From CAZGHS01 sp964525495 (lineage in GTDB: Bacteria > Patescibacteriota > Microgenomatia > JALYQM01), in NCBI GenBank assembly GCA_964525495.1, contig CAZGHS010000016.1, positions 1-20,733 of the forward strand: a DNA stretch of 20,733 nucleotides, given 5' to 3'. Shown here piece by piece: positions 4,303-12,203 of this stretch. Positions within the stretch are counted from its first letter, which is position 1. Every line of letters begins with the position of its first letter. A program made the position numbers and the translations under genes. Under the pieces are notes generated by a model. It saw nothing but the letters and a program-made list of their open reading frames with translations. It ran no database searches and was not told the DNA's origin.

Positions 4303-4863
4303 ATGCAAACGATAGTTGGAGTTTTCGACAACAAAAGCGACGCAGAAAGCGTAATCACCGCATTAAAAGAAATGAGCATCGCTGATACAGATATTTCTTA
4401 TGTCCGCGCAAGCGCAGACGGTGAGATGTCAGCACATGACGCAACTGGTGATGCAGCAGCAAACACTACCGCAGGTGCAGTATCTGGAGCAACCACAGGC
4501 GGAGTGCTCGGTACAATCGCCGGACTCGTTGTTGCAAATGGTATTCTTCCAGGACTTGGAACGCTCTTTGTTGCAGGTCCTATCGCAACAGCACTCGGAC
4601 TCACCGTCGATCACCTCACTCGCTCCATGAATGATGGCNNNNNNNNNNCAGCAGCTGGAGCAATGACAGGTGCAGCAGCAGGTGGATTAGTAGGCGCACT
4701 CGGTGGACTCGGTATCTCAGCTGATGAAGCTAAAGATTACGAACACAGAGTAAAAGAAGGCGGAACTCTTGTCACAGCTAAAGTAGACGATATGGACCAA
4801 GACGAAGTCCAATCAGTTTTCAGTAAATATGACGCTGATGAAGTAAGAATCTACAACACGTAA
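4303..4863 (+). CDS. YflT/17M-type general stress protein with glycine-rich core (contains assembly gap)
   Basis: AAAGGAG precedes the ATG. The N-terminal ~40 residues (MQTIVGVFDNKSDAESVITALKEM, SIADTDISYV) match the start of the general stress protein 17M/YflT family, whose members are induced by heat, salt or starvation in Bacillus. The middle is a Gly/Ala-rich zipper (GAVSGATTGGVLGTIAGLVVANGILPGLGTL and so on), typical of a membrane-inserting or oligomerising glycine zipper. The C-terminal ~45 residues (EHRVKEGGTLVTAKVDDMDQDEV...DADEVRIYN) resemble the N-terminal fold. A 10-N gap at 4639-4648 falls in the repetitive middle, so length and frame there are uncertain. It is a single-gene unit ended by the terminator at 4887-4917. 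Biochemical role unknown. Confidence 0.75.
   Translation: MQTIVGVFDNKSDAESVITALKEMSIADTDISYVRASADGEMSAHDATGDAAANTTAGAVSGATTGGVLGTIAGLVVANGILPGLGTLFVAGPIATALGLTVDHLTRSMNDGXXXXAAGAMTGAAAGGLVGALGGLGISADEAKDYEHRVKEGGTLVTAKVDDMDQDEVQSVFSKYDADEVRIYNT
4639..4648. other. Assembly gap (10 N)
   Basis: Ten undetermined bases inside the Gly/Ala-rich coding repeat of the stress protein. The N count may be nominal, so the true size and reading frame across the gap are not known, although the frame is open on both sides as written. Confidence 1.
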
Positions 4864-4886
4864 TCAAAAATAATTAAGCTGCCAGA

Positions 4887-4917
4887 GAAAACCGCACTCA
4901 CAAGGTGCGGTTTTTTT
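4887..4917 (+). terminator. Intrinsic terminator after the stress-protein gene
   Basis: Stem ACCGCAC (4891-4897) / GTGCGGT (4905-4911), extended by AAA/TTT, followed by a run of seven T (4911-4917). It ends at the stop of the convergent cupin gene. Confidence 0.9.
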
Positions 4918-5251
4918 ACACCTCAACGCCAAAATATGTCAGCACCAAATAATCGTCTCCGGTATTAATAATTTCATGCATCTCCTGCAAATCTACTCTC
5001 ACACAACTTCCTGCTTTCACTTCATAGTCTTTGCCATCAATCCGAAACACCCCGCTGCCCGACTCTACCAAAAACACTTCATACATATCTCGATGCGAGT
5101 GCGCAGGAGCTGACTCACCTGGCGGGAATCTCGAACGAGAAAAATTAGTAATTCTTGGAATTTCACCCTTCTCGATCAAAACCTTTTTTTGAATATGAGG
5201 ATTATGACTGACGGGCAATGCTTCAATATCAGAAAACTTCGTTATCTTCAT
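4916..5251 (-). CDS. Cupin domain protein, 111 aa
   Basis: A single-domain cupin. Motif 1 is seen as PAHSHRDMYEVFLVESGSG (H-x-H-x4-E-x6-G). Motif 2 is EVKAGSCVRVDLQEMHEIIN, with the conserved Pro and second Gly positions degenerate but the His kept. These His and Glu residues normally bind a divalent metal at the barrel centre. Many such small cupins are sugar isomerases, dioxygenases or sensors, so no substrate can be named. The ATG at 5251 overlaps the stop of the upstream GNAT gene by 4 bases (ATGA), marking it as the last gene of the HD-nfo-GNAT-cupin operon. Confidence 0.85.
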   Translation of the reverse strand: MKITKFSDIEALPVSHNPHIQKKVLIEKGEIPRITNFSRSRFPPGESAPAHSHRDMYEVFLVESGSGVFRIDGKDYEVKAGSCVRVDLQEMHEIINTGDDYLVLTYFGVEV

Positions 5252-5721
5252 AACTTCTTAACCATATGCGCATCACTATATGTCACTCCGGCTTTTTCCT
5301 TATGTATTGTTTTTACTTTTTTGAATCCGAACTTTTTGTACACTTCTTCCCCCAAAGGACTACCCTGCAATTCAAGTTCTTCTATACCACGATCTCGTGC
5401 TATTTTTTCTAAGTGATTATATAGTTTTCTTCCAATACCCTGACCTTGAAAATTCGGATCCACAAAAAACGTTCGCAACTCATTCCTTTTTAAACCAATT
5501 AAGCCTAAGATAGCGTGCTTCTCTGAGTCGCTATCAACAGCTACAAAATAGTCAGTATCTTTAGCTTTTTCAGTAAAATTATCCAGATTATATTTCTTAC
5601 AAAACTCTTCAATAAGCATCGAAGGATAGATTTTTCCAAACGATACTCTATTCGTACGAATCAACATTTCACAAGCAAATGGATAATCTTCCGCAGTAAT
5701 TGGCCGAATAACAATATTCAT
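5248..5721 (-). CDS. GNAT-family N-acetyltransferase, 157 aa
   Basis: Transfers an acetyl group from acetyl-CoA to an amine. The N-terminus MNIVIRPITAEDYPFACEM is the usual beta1-alpha1 of GNAT proteins. The acetyl-CoA pyrophosphate-binding motif A is clear: FVDPNFQGQGIGRKLYNHLE (Q/R-x2-G-x-G/A) at about residues 90-110. Motif B follows as ELELQGSPLGEEVYKKFGFKKV. Length is normal for a single-domain member. The substrate cannot be predicted. Third gene of the minus-strand operon: it starts 9 bases after the nfo stop and overlaps the cupin gene by 4 bases. Confidence 0.85.
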   Translation of the reverse strand: MNIVIRPITAEDYPFACEMLIRTNRVSFGKIYPSMLIEEFCKKYNLDNFTEKAKDTDYFVAVDSDSEKHAILGLIGLKRNELRTFFVDPNFQGQGIGRKLYNHLEKIARDRGIEELELQGSPLGEEVYKKFGFKKVKTIHKEKAGVTYSDAHMVKKL

Positions 5722-5730
5722 CTCAACATC

Positions 5731-6576
5731 CTAAGCTAACGCTCGTAAAATATCTATATTTTCTTTGTCCGGTCCACTCTTCCCATCCATACCAGGCACT
5801 TCAAGCATAAATGGCAGTTTTCGTAAACGTGGCTCATGCAACAAAGATTTAAACACATCAGTTCCAATTTTTCCTTGACCAATATTCGCATGACGATCTT
5901 TCTTAGAATCAAAATCTGTCATCGAGTCATTGCAATGCAGCACTTTCAATGTATCGATACCCACAAGTTCATCATACTGTTTCAACACACCAGCCAAGTC
6001 GTGCACAATATCATACCCGCTCGCAAACGTATGCTGAGTATCCATGCACGTCGCTATACGATGCACATCGGTTATGCCGGCACGAATATCTCGCAAATGT
6101 TCATATTTCGATCCAATCGTATTACCACTCCCTGCAGTTACTTCCAAAATGAGTGTTGTCTCGGCAGGAGTCTTACTCAACACCCAGTTAATACTTTTCT
6201 GAATAGTCTCGATAGCTATTTCATACGTAGTATCAGTCGATGAACCAATATGAGTGATAACTCCATCGGCCTCAAGCAACGCAGCCGTATTCAAATAATC
6301 CACTAAAGATTGTTTAGATAAATGATTGGTCTGTGGCTTCTGTGAAGCGAGATTCATCAGATATATGGAGTGGAAAAATAGCCCCTTCAGCCCAGCTTCT
6401 TTGTATTTTTCTTTAAACTTCTTCACCATCGCTTCATCCGGAGTCTTAAATGCATACGACTGGGGAGCACTCGGAAATATCTGCATCGCGTCAGCACTAA
6501 TAGCTACAGCGCGATCCACAGCTTTATCCAAACCACCTGCACTCGAAACGTGCGCACCAATTATGACATCTGACAT
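5731..6576 (-). CDS. nfo: Endonuclease IV (apurinic/apyrimidinic endonuclease)
   Basis: Cuts 5' of abasic sites in DNA base excision repair. The 281-residue TIM-barrel protein keeps the tri-zinc ligands of the family in order: GAHVSSAGG at the N-terminus, FFHSIYLMNLAS, THIGS, LEVTAGSG, MDTQHTFASGYD (Asp and His), LHCNDS, KDRHANIGQG (Asp and His) and LEVPG near the end. Length is normal. It starts 1 base after the stop of the HD gene, so it is the second gene of the operon. The link with an HD hydrolase could mean coordinated nucleotide cleaning and DNA repair, but that is inference from neighbourhood only. Confidence 0.95.
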   Translation of the reverse strand: MSDVIIGAHVSSAGGLDKAVDRAVAISADAMQIFPSAPQSYAFKTPDEAMVKKFKEKYKEAGLKGLFFHSIYLMNLASQKPQTNHLSKQSLVDYLNTAALLEADGVITHIGSSTDTTYEIAIETIQKSINWVLSKTPAETTLILEVTAGSGNTIGSKYEHLRDIRAGITDVHRIATCMDTQHTFASGYDIVHDLAGVLKQYDELVGIDTLKVLHCNDSMTDFDSKKDRHANIGQGKIGTDVFKSLLHEPRLRKLPFMLEVPGMDGKSGPDKENIDILRALA

Positions 6577-6577
6577 A

Positions 6578-7135
6578 CTATAGTCCTTCCCTTTGCGCTG
6601 CTATTACATCTGCAATCAGATCATCTATCTCTACACCAAGCTCTGCAGCACCCTGCGCGATATCTTCTCGCGAAACTTTAGCTGCAAATTCTTTTGTCTT
6701 CAATTTTTTCTTCACACTCGACACTTCTAAATTATTAATATCCTTATCTGGTCGCACTAAAACACACGCACCCACAAATCCAGACAACTCATCAACCGCA
6801 AATATACATTTCTCCATCAAACTCTCACGATTCACACCAGTATGATTCCCATGTCCTAATATCGCACGCAATATCTTTTCATCTACCCCAAGCGTCTTCA
6901 AATGCTCCACACCCTTAAACGGATGATATTCCATCTCTGGATACCGCTCATAATCAAAATCATGCAGCAATCCCACCACTGTCCACATCACTTCATCCTC
7001 ACCATACTTCTTCGCCATGTACTTCATACTCACCGCCACTGACTCACAGTGCTTGCGCAAACTAGGTGATTCCACCCATTCATATAATAGTTTTTGAGCA
7101 TCTTCTATTGTCATCATATCTGTAGAATATACCAT
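6578..7135 (-). CDS. HD-domain phosphohydrolase, 185 aa
   Basis: Metal-dependent phosphohydrolase of the HD superfamily. Ligands appear in order: LRKHCESVA (His), GLLHDFDYERYP (His-Asp), EYHPFKGVEHL and ILGHGNHTG (His pair). This is the arrangement in HDIG-type proteins acting on nucleotides or as small phosphatases. The conserved second half (AVDELSGFVGACVLVRPDKDINNLEVSSVKKKL) is typical of a family of ~180-aa HD proteins of unknown substrate. The start is ATG 7135, preceded by AGGTGAG; the internal ATGs at residues 7-8 are also possible. First gene of the operon, divergent from the GerMN gene with 56 bases between starts. Confidence 0.88.
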   Translation of the reverse strand: MVYSTDMMTIEDAQKLLYEWVESPSLRKHCESVAVSMKYMAKKYGEDEVMWTVVGLLHDFDYERYPEMEYHPFKGVEHLKTLGVDEKILRAILGHGNHTGVNRESLMEKCIFAVDELSGFVGACVLVRPDKDINNLEVSSVKKKLKTKEFAAKVSREDIAQGAAELGVEIDDLIADVIAAQREGL

Positions 7136-7155
7136 TTTCTCACCTGAGATTAAAC

Positions 7156-7184
7156 TTGCAATTGTACCTCCAGAGCCCTACCAT
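7156..7184 (+). promoter_or_regulatory. Promoter of the GerMN-VWA operon
   Basis: TTGCAA (7156-7161), 17 nt, TACCAT (7179-7184), with the ATG 7 bases later, so the mRNA should be leaderless or nearly so. TTGCAA is self-complementary and could also serve the divergent HD gene, but no good -10 was found on that side. Confidence 0.5.
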
Positions 7185-7191
7185 TGATACA

Positions 7192-8253
7192 ATGATCCAA
7201 AAAGTTCAGAACAATATAAAAAAACACAAAAAATATATTCAGTGGATACTCGTTATCACACTCATGCTTTCCGGCGCACTCCTGATATATATCGGATATT
7301 TCGACAAAGTACTATTTGCCAAAGTACCTTCCAAAAACAGCAACCAGCTCGTACTCTACTTCCACAAAACCACACTAGGCAGCACTGTATGTAATAATCT
7401 TTATCCTACATACCGAACAATCAACCCGACAGAGAAAACCGTACAAAATATCGTCTCCATAGTTACGCAAGGAACAACAACCCAGGAAAAACGCCAAGGA
7501 TATACCTCTCTTTATTCACACGAAACACAAAGCATAGTCAAATCAATCTCACAAAATGAAGACACGGTATATATTGATCTCTTTGACGTTCGAGAAATTT
7601 TTCCCAAAGACACGGATTGCTTACGTGAAGGCATTCTCCAACCTATTCAAAAAACACTTCAAGCAAATCTAGGAATTAATAAAGTAATATTCTCCATTGA
7701 TGGCGACTCCAAAGCATTTTATAACTGGATCGATGTTGGGTGTAACCTCATAAACAACGATTGCTACGCAAGCGAGCTACCAAAAAATCAAGCCGAACCA
7801 CAAACCACAGTTATCACCTCAGTCTCAGAAAAAGTAAAATTCGATCTTCCCACAAACTGGTATGCACAGATCGATGGATACGACAAAATTGAAGAATATT
7901 ATTCAAATATTATTACCGCAACCCGCATAACCAACTGGAACGAGTTCGAATCAAAAGCGCTTCCTCAAGACGCAGTAGAGATGACAATCATAGAAATATC
8001 AGGTATAGAGACTTCAATAGATAATCTCTTAAACTGTACACAAGCAGTGCCTTGCACTACTGAAAAGCGCGGACCTTTCGAATTAAAGAAAAATACAATT
8101 CAAACAGAACGCGGAGTTTTTGAAAAATACGCATTTACAAAAGACAAGATAACATATGTAATTGAGATACAGTTTCCTTTTACCAATACAGCTAATGAAG
8201 AGTATCAGGTGACACAGAACATAATTAATGATGTAATAAAGAATATACAATGA
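7192..8253 (+). CDS. Membrane-anchored GerMN-domain protein, 353 aa
   Basis: Start set at ATG 7192 (MIQKVQNNIKKHKKYIQWILVITLMLSG) rather than the upstream TTG, because the promoter -10 ends 7 bases before this ATG. A basic N-terminus is followed by one membrane segment (about residues 17-38), so the protein is anchored with the bulk outside. Residues ~50-170 match the GerMN domain: LVLYFHKT, then NPTEKTVQNIVSIVTQG, YTSLYSHETQSIVKSI and DTVYIDLFD, the usual pattern of a short repeat with a VDL-like strand. The C-terminal ~150 residues hold another unrecognised domain (KVKFDLPTNWYAQ...). GerMN was defined in spore germination proteins but is widespread in non-sporulating bacteria, so no spore role is implied. 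Its stop overlaps the next start by 4 bases. Confidence 0.75.
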   Translation: MIQKVQNNIKKHKKYIQWILVITLMLSGALLIYIGYFDKVLFAKVPSKNSNQLVLYFHKTTLGSTVCNNLYPTYRTINPTEKTVQNIVSIVTQGTTTQEKRQGYTSLYSHETQSIVKSISQNEDTVYIDLFDVREIFPKDTDCLREGILQPIQKTLQANLGINKVIFSIDGDSKAFYNWIDVGCNLINNDCYASELPKNQAEPQTTVITSVSEKVKFDLPTNWYAQIDGYDKIEEYYSNIITATRITNWNEFESKALPQDAVEMTIIEISGIETSIDNLLNCTQAVPCTTEKRGPFELKKNTIQTERGVFEKYAFTKDKITYVIEIQFPFTNTANEEYQVTQNIINDVIKNIQ

Positions 8254-10547
8254 AAAAATTACTACAAACTGCCCCTCTTCTACTCGTGTTAGTATTCGTA
8301 CTAGGATACGCAGTACTCGACAGATCGCATCTTTTTCAGCTTAACCTCCCAACACTCAGTCAAGCTGCGGGAGAAACAAAAAAAGAAATAAGTAAAACTC
8401 CGCCAGGGTTTCTCTCTGGACTCAGCACGTTTGAAGATATTAATCCTCCAGACTATCTGTCCGTTGGTTCTGAATACTGGGTCAGATTAACCATCAACGG
8501 TAAAGAAAATGCACCCCCTCCCTATTCAGGTAGCGACATAATGCTTGTTTTAGACGTAACAGGATCTATGCGAGATAGCATGCCTGTCGGATCCAGTGCT
8601 CCAAACACTACTACTCCACGTATTCAAGCAGCCAAACAAGCACTTCAAGGATTTGCTGATGATGCCAAACCACAAGACTATATTGGATTTGCCACATTCA
8701 CAGTCTGCATCCCGCGTAATGGACAATACACAGCAGCAGCAAACAACGTTCCACTTGCATGGGCATATGAAGACGCGCGCGGAACTCAAACACGAAGCGC
8801 ACTAGGTTTCGTGCACCAACCACTACGTCAAGCATCAGATGGACAAATCTCATCGATTAACAGCCTCTTAGTGGATGCAAATTCCGGAGCAGCACTCCGA
8901 TTCACCAGTGACAATATCATTTTCTGTCAAAACAACGACAATCAAGGTAACCAGACAAACCCGGGAGGAGGGTTAGTTGCTGGACTATCGCAACTTACAA
9001 ACATAATTCAGAATCAAACACGCAGTGACAGCTCAATATTCCGAAACAGTTATGCAGGCAATTATGCTAATGCAACGTACCGGGCAGATAGAAAAAAATA
9101 CATTGTGCTCGCCACTGACGGAGAAGAAAACGCCTTCCCTCGATCCTACGAAAACCAATCAATTATCCAACAACTTAATCAGACCGGCGTACAAAACGCA
9201 GTAGAATACGCGATCAGAAACAATATCATTATCTACACACTGTCTATCGGTCACGATGGCAATGAATATGCCTCGACATTACAACGAATAGCCAATGAAA
9301 CCGGTGGAAAATATTTCCCAGGACGCAATCGCGACGAGTTAATCAGTTCATACGAGCAGATATACAATGAAGTTGAATCAACATCCACCCAATTGAGTAT
9401 GACTGTTCACGAAGCCATAAATACATCTAACTTTTCAATACCAGATCTCGACCCTATCACCGGAGCTTACGAAAACAGATTTGCCGTTAGCAAATCACTC
9501 AACGGTGGATCAGAAGAAAACATGACCAACTCGGTCTGTCCCGGCGGAAACTGTATAACTAAAAACAGCAATTCAAGCTACGATTTCAAACTTCCTGCTA
9601 TCTCCAGTAACGAAAGCTACTATATATATTTCAAAGTTGTAGCAACCAGCAGCACAACAACTCCAGTAAATGTTGATAGCAGCGAAAGTAACGTTACTTT
9701 TAGCGACAATACACAAACTCAAATCACTAACAAGTCAGTGTTGATCAATCAACCCAAACCATTCTTCCAAGCGACCCAAGGTGACGTCTACTCAGATGGA
9801 AATATGAGTTCACCACTCTTAGCAAACGAAAACTTAGTTACTAAGCCAGAAACAATCCTCTTCCATAACAGCGAGTTAAATCTAGGAGCAGGAAAATCCA
9901 GTTCTCTTGATAGAAAAACCTCATACAATATGGGCAACCAATCATTCTACTCAACCTTTGAATCAGCACTGAAGAGCCACACGGTAAACAGAACAGTAAC
10001 AAATGGCAACATAAACAGAGCAAGCCTAGCAGTCACAAATTCAGTTGAAAGAATTTCAGTGGTAAAAATCTCCAGTACAACTCAAGAGTATGTATTCAAT
10101 GAAACCGGCTCATTCAATGATGACATTACGCGAATTGTCTTTGTCGATGGCAATTTATACATCCGCAACGGAAACTACTCAGTCAGCAAAAATGGTGCTA
10201 ATGCACTCGTCTTCATTGTCTCCGGCAATCTCGCATTTGATCAAGCAATTACTAAAGCTGAGGGAATATTCTTAGTTGATGGGATCGTAGATACGGCATG
10301 TGACGCCACAGGAAGATTCATAGCCGGTGAATGCTTGCCTACCCAAGCAACGGCACAACTAGATATCCAAGGTTCACTAATAGTCGGCAACGAGGGACAA
10401 ATTAAACTACAACGCTACGGTAATCCATCTGAAGACCTCTCTGTCCGCAAACCAGGAGAAATCTTCACCTATCGCCCAGACATGGTCTGGCCAGTCGGAA
10501 ATATATTAGGAAAAATCGTACGAAGCTGGAAAGAAGTAAACGACTAA
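8250..10547 (+). CDS. Exported von Willebrand factor A-domain surface protein, 765 aa
   Basis: An N-terminal hydrophobic segment (about residues 5-23, KLLQTAPLLLVLVFVLGYAV) gives export or anchoring. A VWA domain spans roughly residues 95-375. Its metal site is DVTGSM (~102-107), a D-x-T-G-S variant of the DxSxS MIDAS. It is followed by IGFATFTV and IVLATDGEENAF (~286-297), where the TDG supplies the last ligands. Beyond ~380 the protein is Ser/Thr/Asn-rich and beta-rich, as in surface adhesins. The last ~150 residues (VFVDGNLYIRNGNYSV, ALVFIVSGNLAFDQAI) look like a beta-solenoid part. No LPXTG motif and no C-terminal hydrophobic anchor. Translationally coupled to the GerMN gene, so the two probably form a surface complex; the ligand is unknown. 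Confidence 0.85.
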   Translation: MKKLLQTAPLLLVLVFVLGYAVLDRSHLFQLNLPTLSQAAGETKKEISKTPPGFLSGLSTFEDINPPDYLSVGSEYWVRLTINGKENAPPPYSGSDIMLVLDVTGSMRDSMPVGSSAPNTTTPRIQAAKQALQGFADDAKPQDYIGFATFTVCIPRNGQYTAAANNVPLAWAYEDARGTQTRSALGFVHQPLRQASDGQISSINSLLVDANSGAALRFTSDNIIFCQNNDNQGNQTNPGGGLVAGLSQLTNIIQNQTRSDSSIFRNSYAGNYANATYRADRKKYIVLATDGEENAFPRSYENQSIIQQLNQTGVQNAVEYAIRNNIIIYTLSIGHDGNEYASTLQRIANETGGKYFPGRNRDELISSYEQIYNEVESTSTQLSMTVHEAINTSNFSIPDLDPITGAYENRFAVSKSLNGGSEENMTNSVCPGGNCITKNSNSSYDFKLPAISSNESYYIYFKVVATSSTTTPVNVDSSESNVTFSDNTQTQITNKSVLINQPKPFFQATQGDVYSDGNMSSPLLANENLVTKPETILFHNSELNLGAGKSSSLDRKTSYNMGNQSFYSTFESALKSHTVNRTVTNGNINRASLAVTNSVERISVVKISSTTQEYVFNETGSFNDDITRIVFVDGNLYIRNGNYSVSKNGANALVFIVSGNLAFDQAITKAEGIFLVDGIVDTACDATGRFIAGECLPTQATAQLDIQGSLIVGNEGQIKLQRYGNPSEDLSVRKPGEIFTYRPDMVWPVGNILGKIVRSWKEVND

Positions 10548-10554
10548 AATTTTA

Positions 10555-10682
10555 ATCTTAACCGCTGTAATCATATTTTAAAAGCGACCTTCTTCGACAT
10601 ACTTATTTGTCGAAGCAGAGTTTCTACGCGCATGCATTGCGCGAAACGTGTCGATGTAAAATATGTTACTGAAGGTTAAGAT
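10555..10682. other. Branched hairpin element between convergent genes
   Basis: Nested outer stems ATCTTAACC (10555-10563) / GGTTAAGAT (10674-10682) and CATATTTTA (10572-10580) / TAAAATATG (10657-10665) enclose two hairpins. These are TTCGACA (10593-10599) / TGTCGAA (10608-10614), and CGCGCA-TGCAT-TGCGCG (10627-10643). The element fills nearly the whole gap between the VWA stop and the methyltransferase stop. No T-run makes it a normal terminator. It does not share the conserved blocks of elements A and B. Confidence 0.7.
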
Positions 10683-10688
10683 ACGAAT

Positions 10689-11576
10689 CTATCGTTCCCA
10701 GCGTGCATATATTCCCGTCGACAGCATTCGACCATTTTGTTGCTCCAGTGCAAGTTCCCCACACGTTACAGTACCCTTATGCGAAACAAAATCTTCCAAA
10801 CTATTCTGTAACATCAAAGCAGATACACTCACTGCATACGCATTTACAATCATAAACATCGGATCAGGTGACAGCACAGCGCCACACGCTTCAAACAACT
10901 CAGGCATCTGCTCATGAAACTTCCACACTTCACCCTTTGCACCATGACCAAAAGCTGGTGGATCCATAATAATTCCATCGTAGGTACTTCCACGACGAAC
11001 TTCACGCTTCACAAAACTCACCACATCTTCCAATATCCATCGTATAGAATCTGGTGGCAATCCAGACAACAGCATATTCTCTTTAGCCCAACCTATAGAA
11101 GGTTTAGACGCATCCACATGCGTCACTGAAGCTCCAGCCTTTGCACACACAACGCTCGCAATACCGGTATACCCAAATAAGTTTAAAATCTTTAACTTAC
11201 GCTTTGATCCACTAATCTTTTTCTTCATCCACTCCCAATGCACAGCCTGCTCAGGAAATACTCCAACATGTTTAAAAGGTGTTGGTTCAGCATAAAAAGA
11301 CACATCCTGCCACTGCATCACCCATCGCTCAGGCACTCGAGTATGAAACCGCCATTTACCTTTGTCCCCATCTCCTTGTTTCACAAACTCAGCATCACAG
11401 CGATTCCACTGCTCATCACTCAAAGATCGCTTCCATAAACACTGAGGATCAGGTCGTCGAAAAACATACCGACCAAACTTCTCCAAACGCTCACCATCAC
11501 CAGAGTCAAGCAATATATATTCATCTTTCCAGTTATTTGGGAAAACAAAGAAATCAGAGGAAGAAACCTTATTCAT
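10689..11576 (-). CDS. Class I SAM-dependent methyltransferase, RlmI/RlmK-like (COG1092 type)
   Basis: Likely an rRNA or nucleic-acid methyltransferase. The 295-residue protein has a ~120-residue N-terminal part with RDPxxLWK-like and WQDVSFYAEPTPFKHVGVFPEQAVHWEWM segments. The Rossmann domain follows: motif I LNLFGYTGIASVVCAKAGASVTHVDAS (about residues 137-165) binds SAM, and motif IV IIMDPPAFGHG (~205) is the DPP[A/P]F active-site loop of this group. It lacks the N-terminal PUA domain of full-length RlmI, so the target is uncertain (23S rRNA cytosine is one possibility). The ATG at 11576 has a -10 TAGAAT 6 bases upstream and no SD. Monocistronic, convergent with the VWA gene. Confidence 0.85.
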   Translation of the reverse strand: MNKVSSSDFFVFPNNWKDEYILLDSGDGERLEKFGRYVFRRPDPQCLWKRSLSDEQWNRCDAEFVKQGDGDKGKWRFHTRVPERWVMQWQDVSFYAEPTPFKHVGVFPEQAVHWEWMKKKISGSKRKLKILNLFGYTGIASVVCAKAGASVTHVDASKPSIGWAKENMLLSGLPPDSIRWILEDVVSFVKREVRRGSTYDGIIMDPPAFGHGAKGEVWKFHEQMPELFEACGAVLSPDPMFMIVNAYAVSVSALMLQNSLEDFVSHKGTVTCGELALEQQNGRMLSTGIYARWER

Positions 11577-11582
11577 ATAATC

Positions 11583-11588
11583 ATTCTA
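11583..11588 (-). promoter_or_regulatory. -10 element of the methyltransferase gene (leaderless)
   Basis: TAGAAT on the minus strand ends 6 bases before the ATG, so RNA would begin at the A of the start codon. The -35 region (TGGCGA at 17-base spacing) is weak. Confidence 0.5.
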
Positions 11589-11644
11589 CCCTTTTTACCC
11601 AGTTCTCGCCAGGCACAACAAAAGCTTATAGTTTTTACTAAAGG

Positions 11645-11673
11645 TTGAGTTATCAGCATCACTGTTGTATAAT
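11645..11673 (+). promoter_or_regulatory. Promoter of small-protein unit U3
   Basis: TTGAGT (11645-11650), 17 nt, TATAAT (11668-11673). The start near 11680 is the first base of the stem AATTATT (11680-11686), so the RNA begins with a hairpin, as in U1 and U2. Confidence 0.8.
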
Positions 11674-11679
11674 CCTCAC

Positions 11680-11769
11680 AATTATTTCCTTGCGCTATTC
11701 ACAAGTGAATACCCTCGCGAGAATAATTATTGAGCTCAAAAAGCTCAGCCCCTTAACAACAAGAGAAGC
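11680..11769 (+). promoter_or_regulatory. Structured 5' leader of unit U3
   Basis: A long 5' hairpin is built from AATTATT/AATAATT (11680-11686 / 11722-11728), CTTGCG/CGCGAG (11689-11694 / 11716-11721) and TATTCAC/GTGAATA (11696-11711). A second hairpin, TGAGCT-CAAAA-AGCTCA, follows (about 11730-11747). Then comes ACAACAAGAGAAGC (11756-11769), perfectly complementary to 12486-12499 at the end of the unit. From 11770 to 11860 I see only linker sequence before the SD. Confidence 0.65.
11756..11769 (+). repeat. Inverted repeat, left arm of unit U3
   Basis: ACAACAAGAGAAGC. Its perfect reverse complement is at 12486-12499, and an imperfect direct copy (ACATCAAGAGAAG) is at 12426-12438. Confidence 0.8.
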
Positions 11770-11870
11770 TACTTTCTTTCCAAATATTATGAGGCGAATT
11801 CTGTTTTCTAGTCCAACCCTACAGACCAGACCTCGCCCCATAATAGTAGTATCAATACAAGGAGGATCGG

Positions 11871-12164
11871 ATGTCCGGACTCGCAGAAGGAAAAGTACTA
11901 ACAACGTGCAGCAATTGCAAAGGACAATTTCAAGTTGCTCCCTTACTTTCAGGAACAATCCTAGGCAGAGAGATCAACTGTCCACATTGCAGCGCAAAAC
12001 TACCACGGCCAGTACCTCCCACACGATACATTCCAACAGAAATGGCCACAATTCCATGCAAATGCGGATCTGATCTGCATGTATCCACCTATCACGGACT
12101 TCCCGCACAGGTTACATGCGGCAACTGCGGCACGATACACAAAAGACCACCGCCACAGAAATAA
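11871..12164 (+). CDS. Double zinc-ribbon protein, 97 aa (U3, first gene)
   Basis: AAGGAGG just before the ATG. The 97-residue product holds two treble-clef or zinc-ribbon halves. The first is CSNC...CPHC (about residues 13-16 and 37-40). The second is CKCG...CGNCG (~64-66 and ~84-88), with a Pro-rich linker between. The ribbon style (TTCSNCKGQFQV...INCPHCSAKL) resembles MJ0042-type and other small bacterial zinc ribbons that bind nucleic acid or proteins. No membrane segment follows, unlike many MJ0042 proteins. It is coupled with the next zinc-ribbon gene (39-base gap). The function is not known. Confidence 0.85.
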   Translation: MSGLAEGKVLTTCSNCKGQFQVAPLLSGTILGREINCPHCSAKLPRPVPPTRYIPTEMATIPCKCGSDLHVSTYHGLPAQVTCGNCGTIHKRPPPQK

Positions 12165-12203
12165 GTGCTGCAGGACTAGAGAAGCACTATACAAGGAGGC
12201 CTT

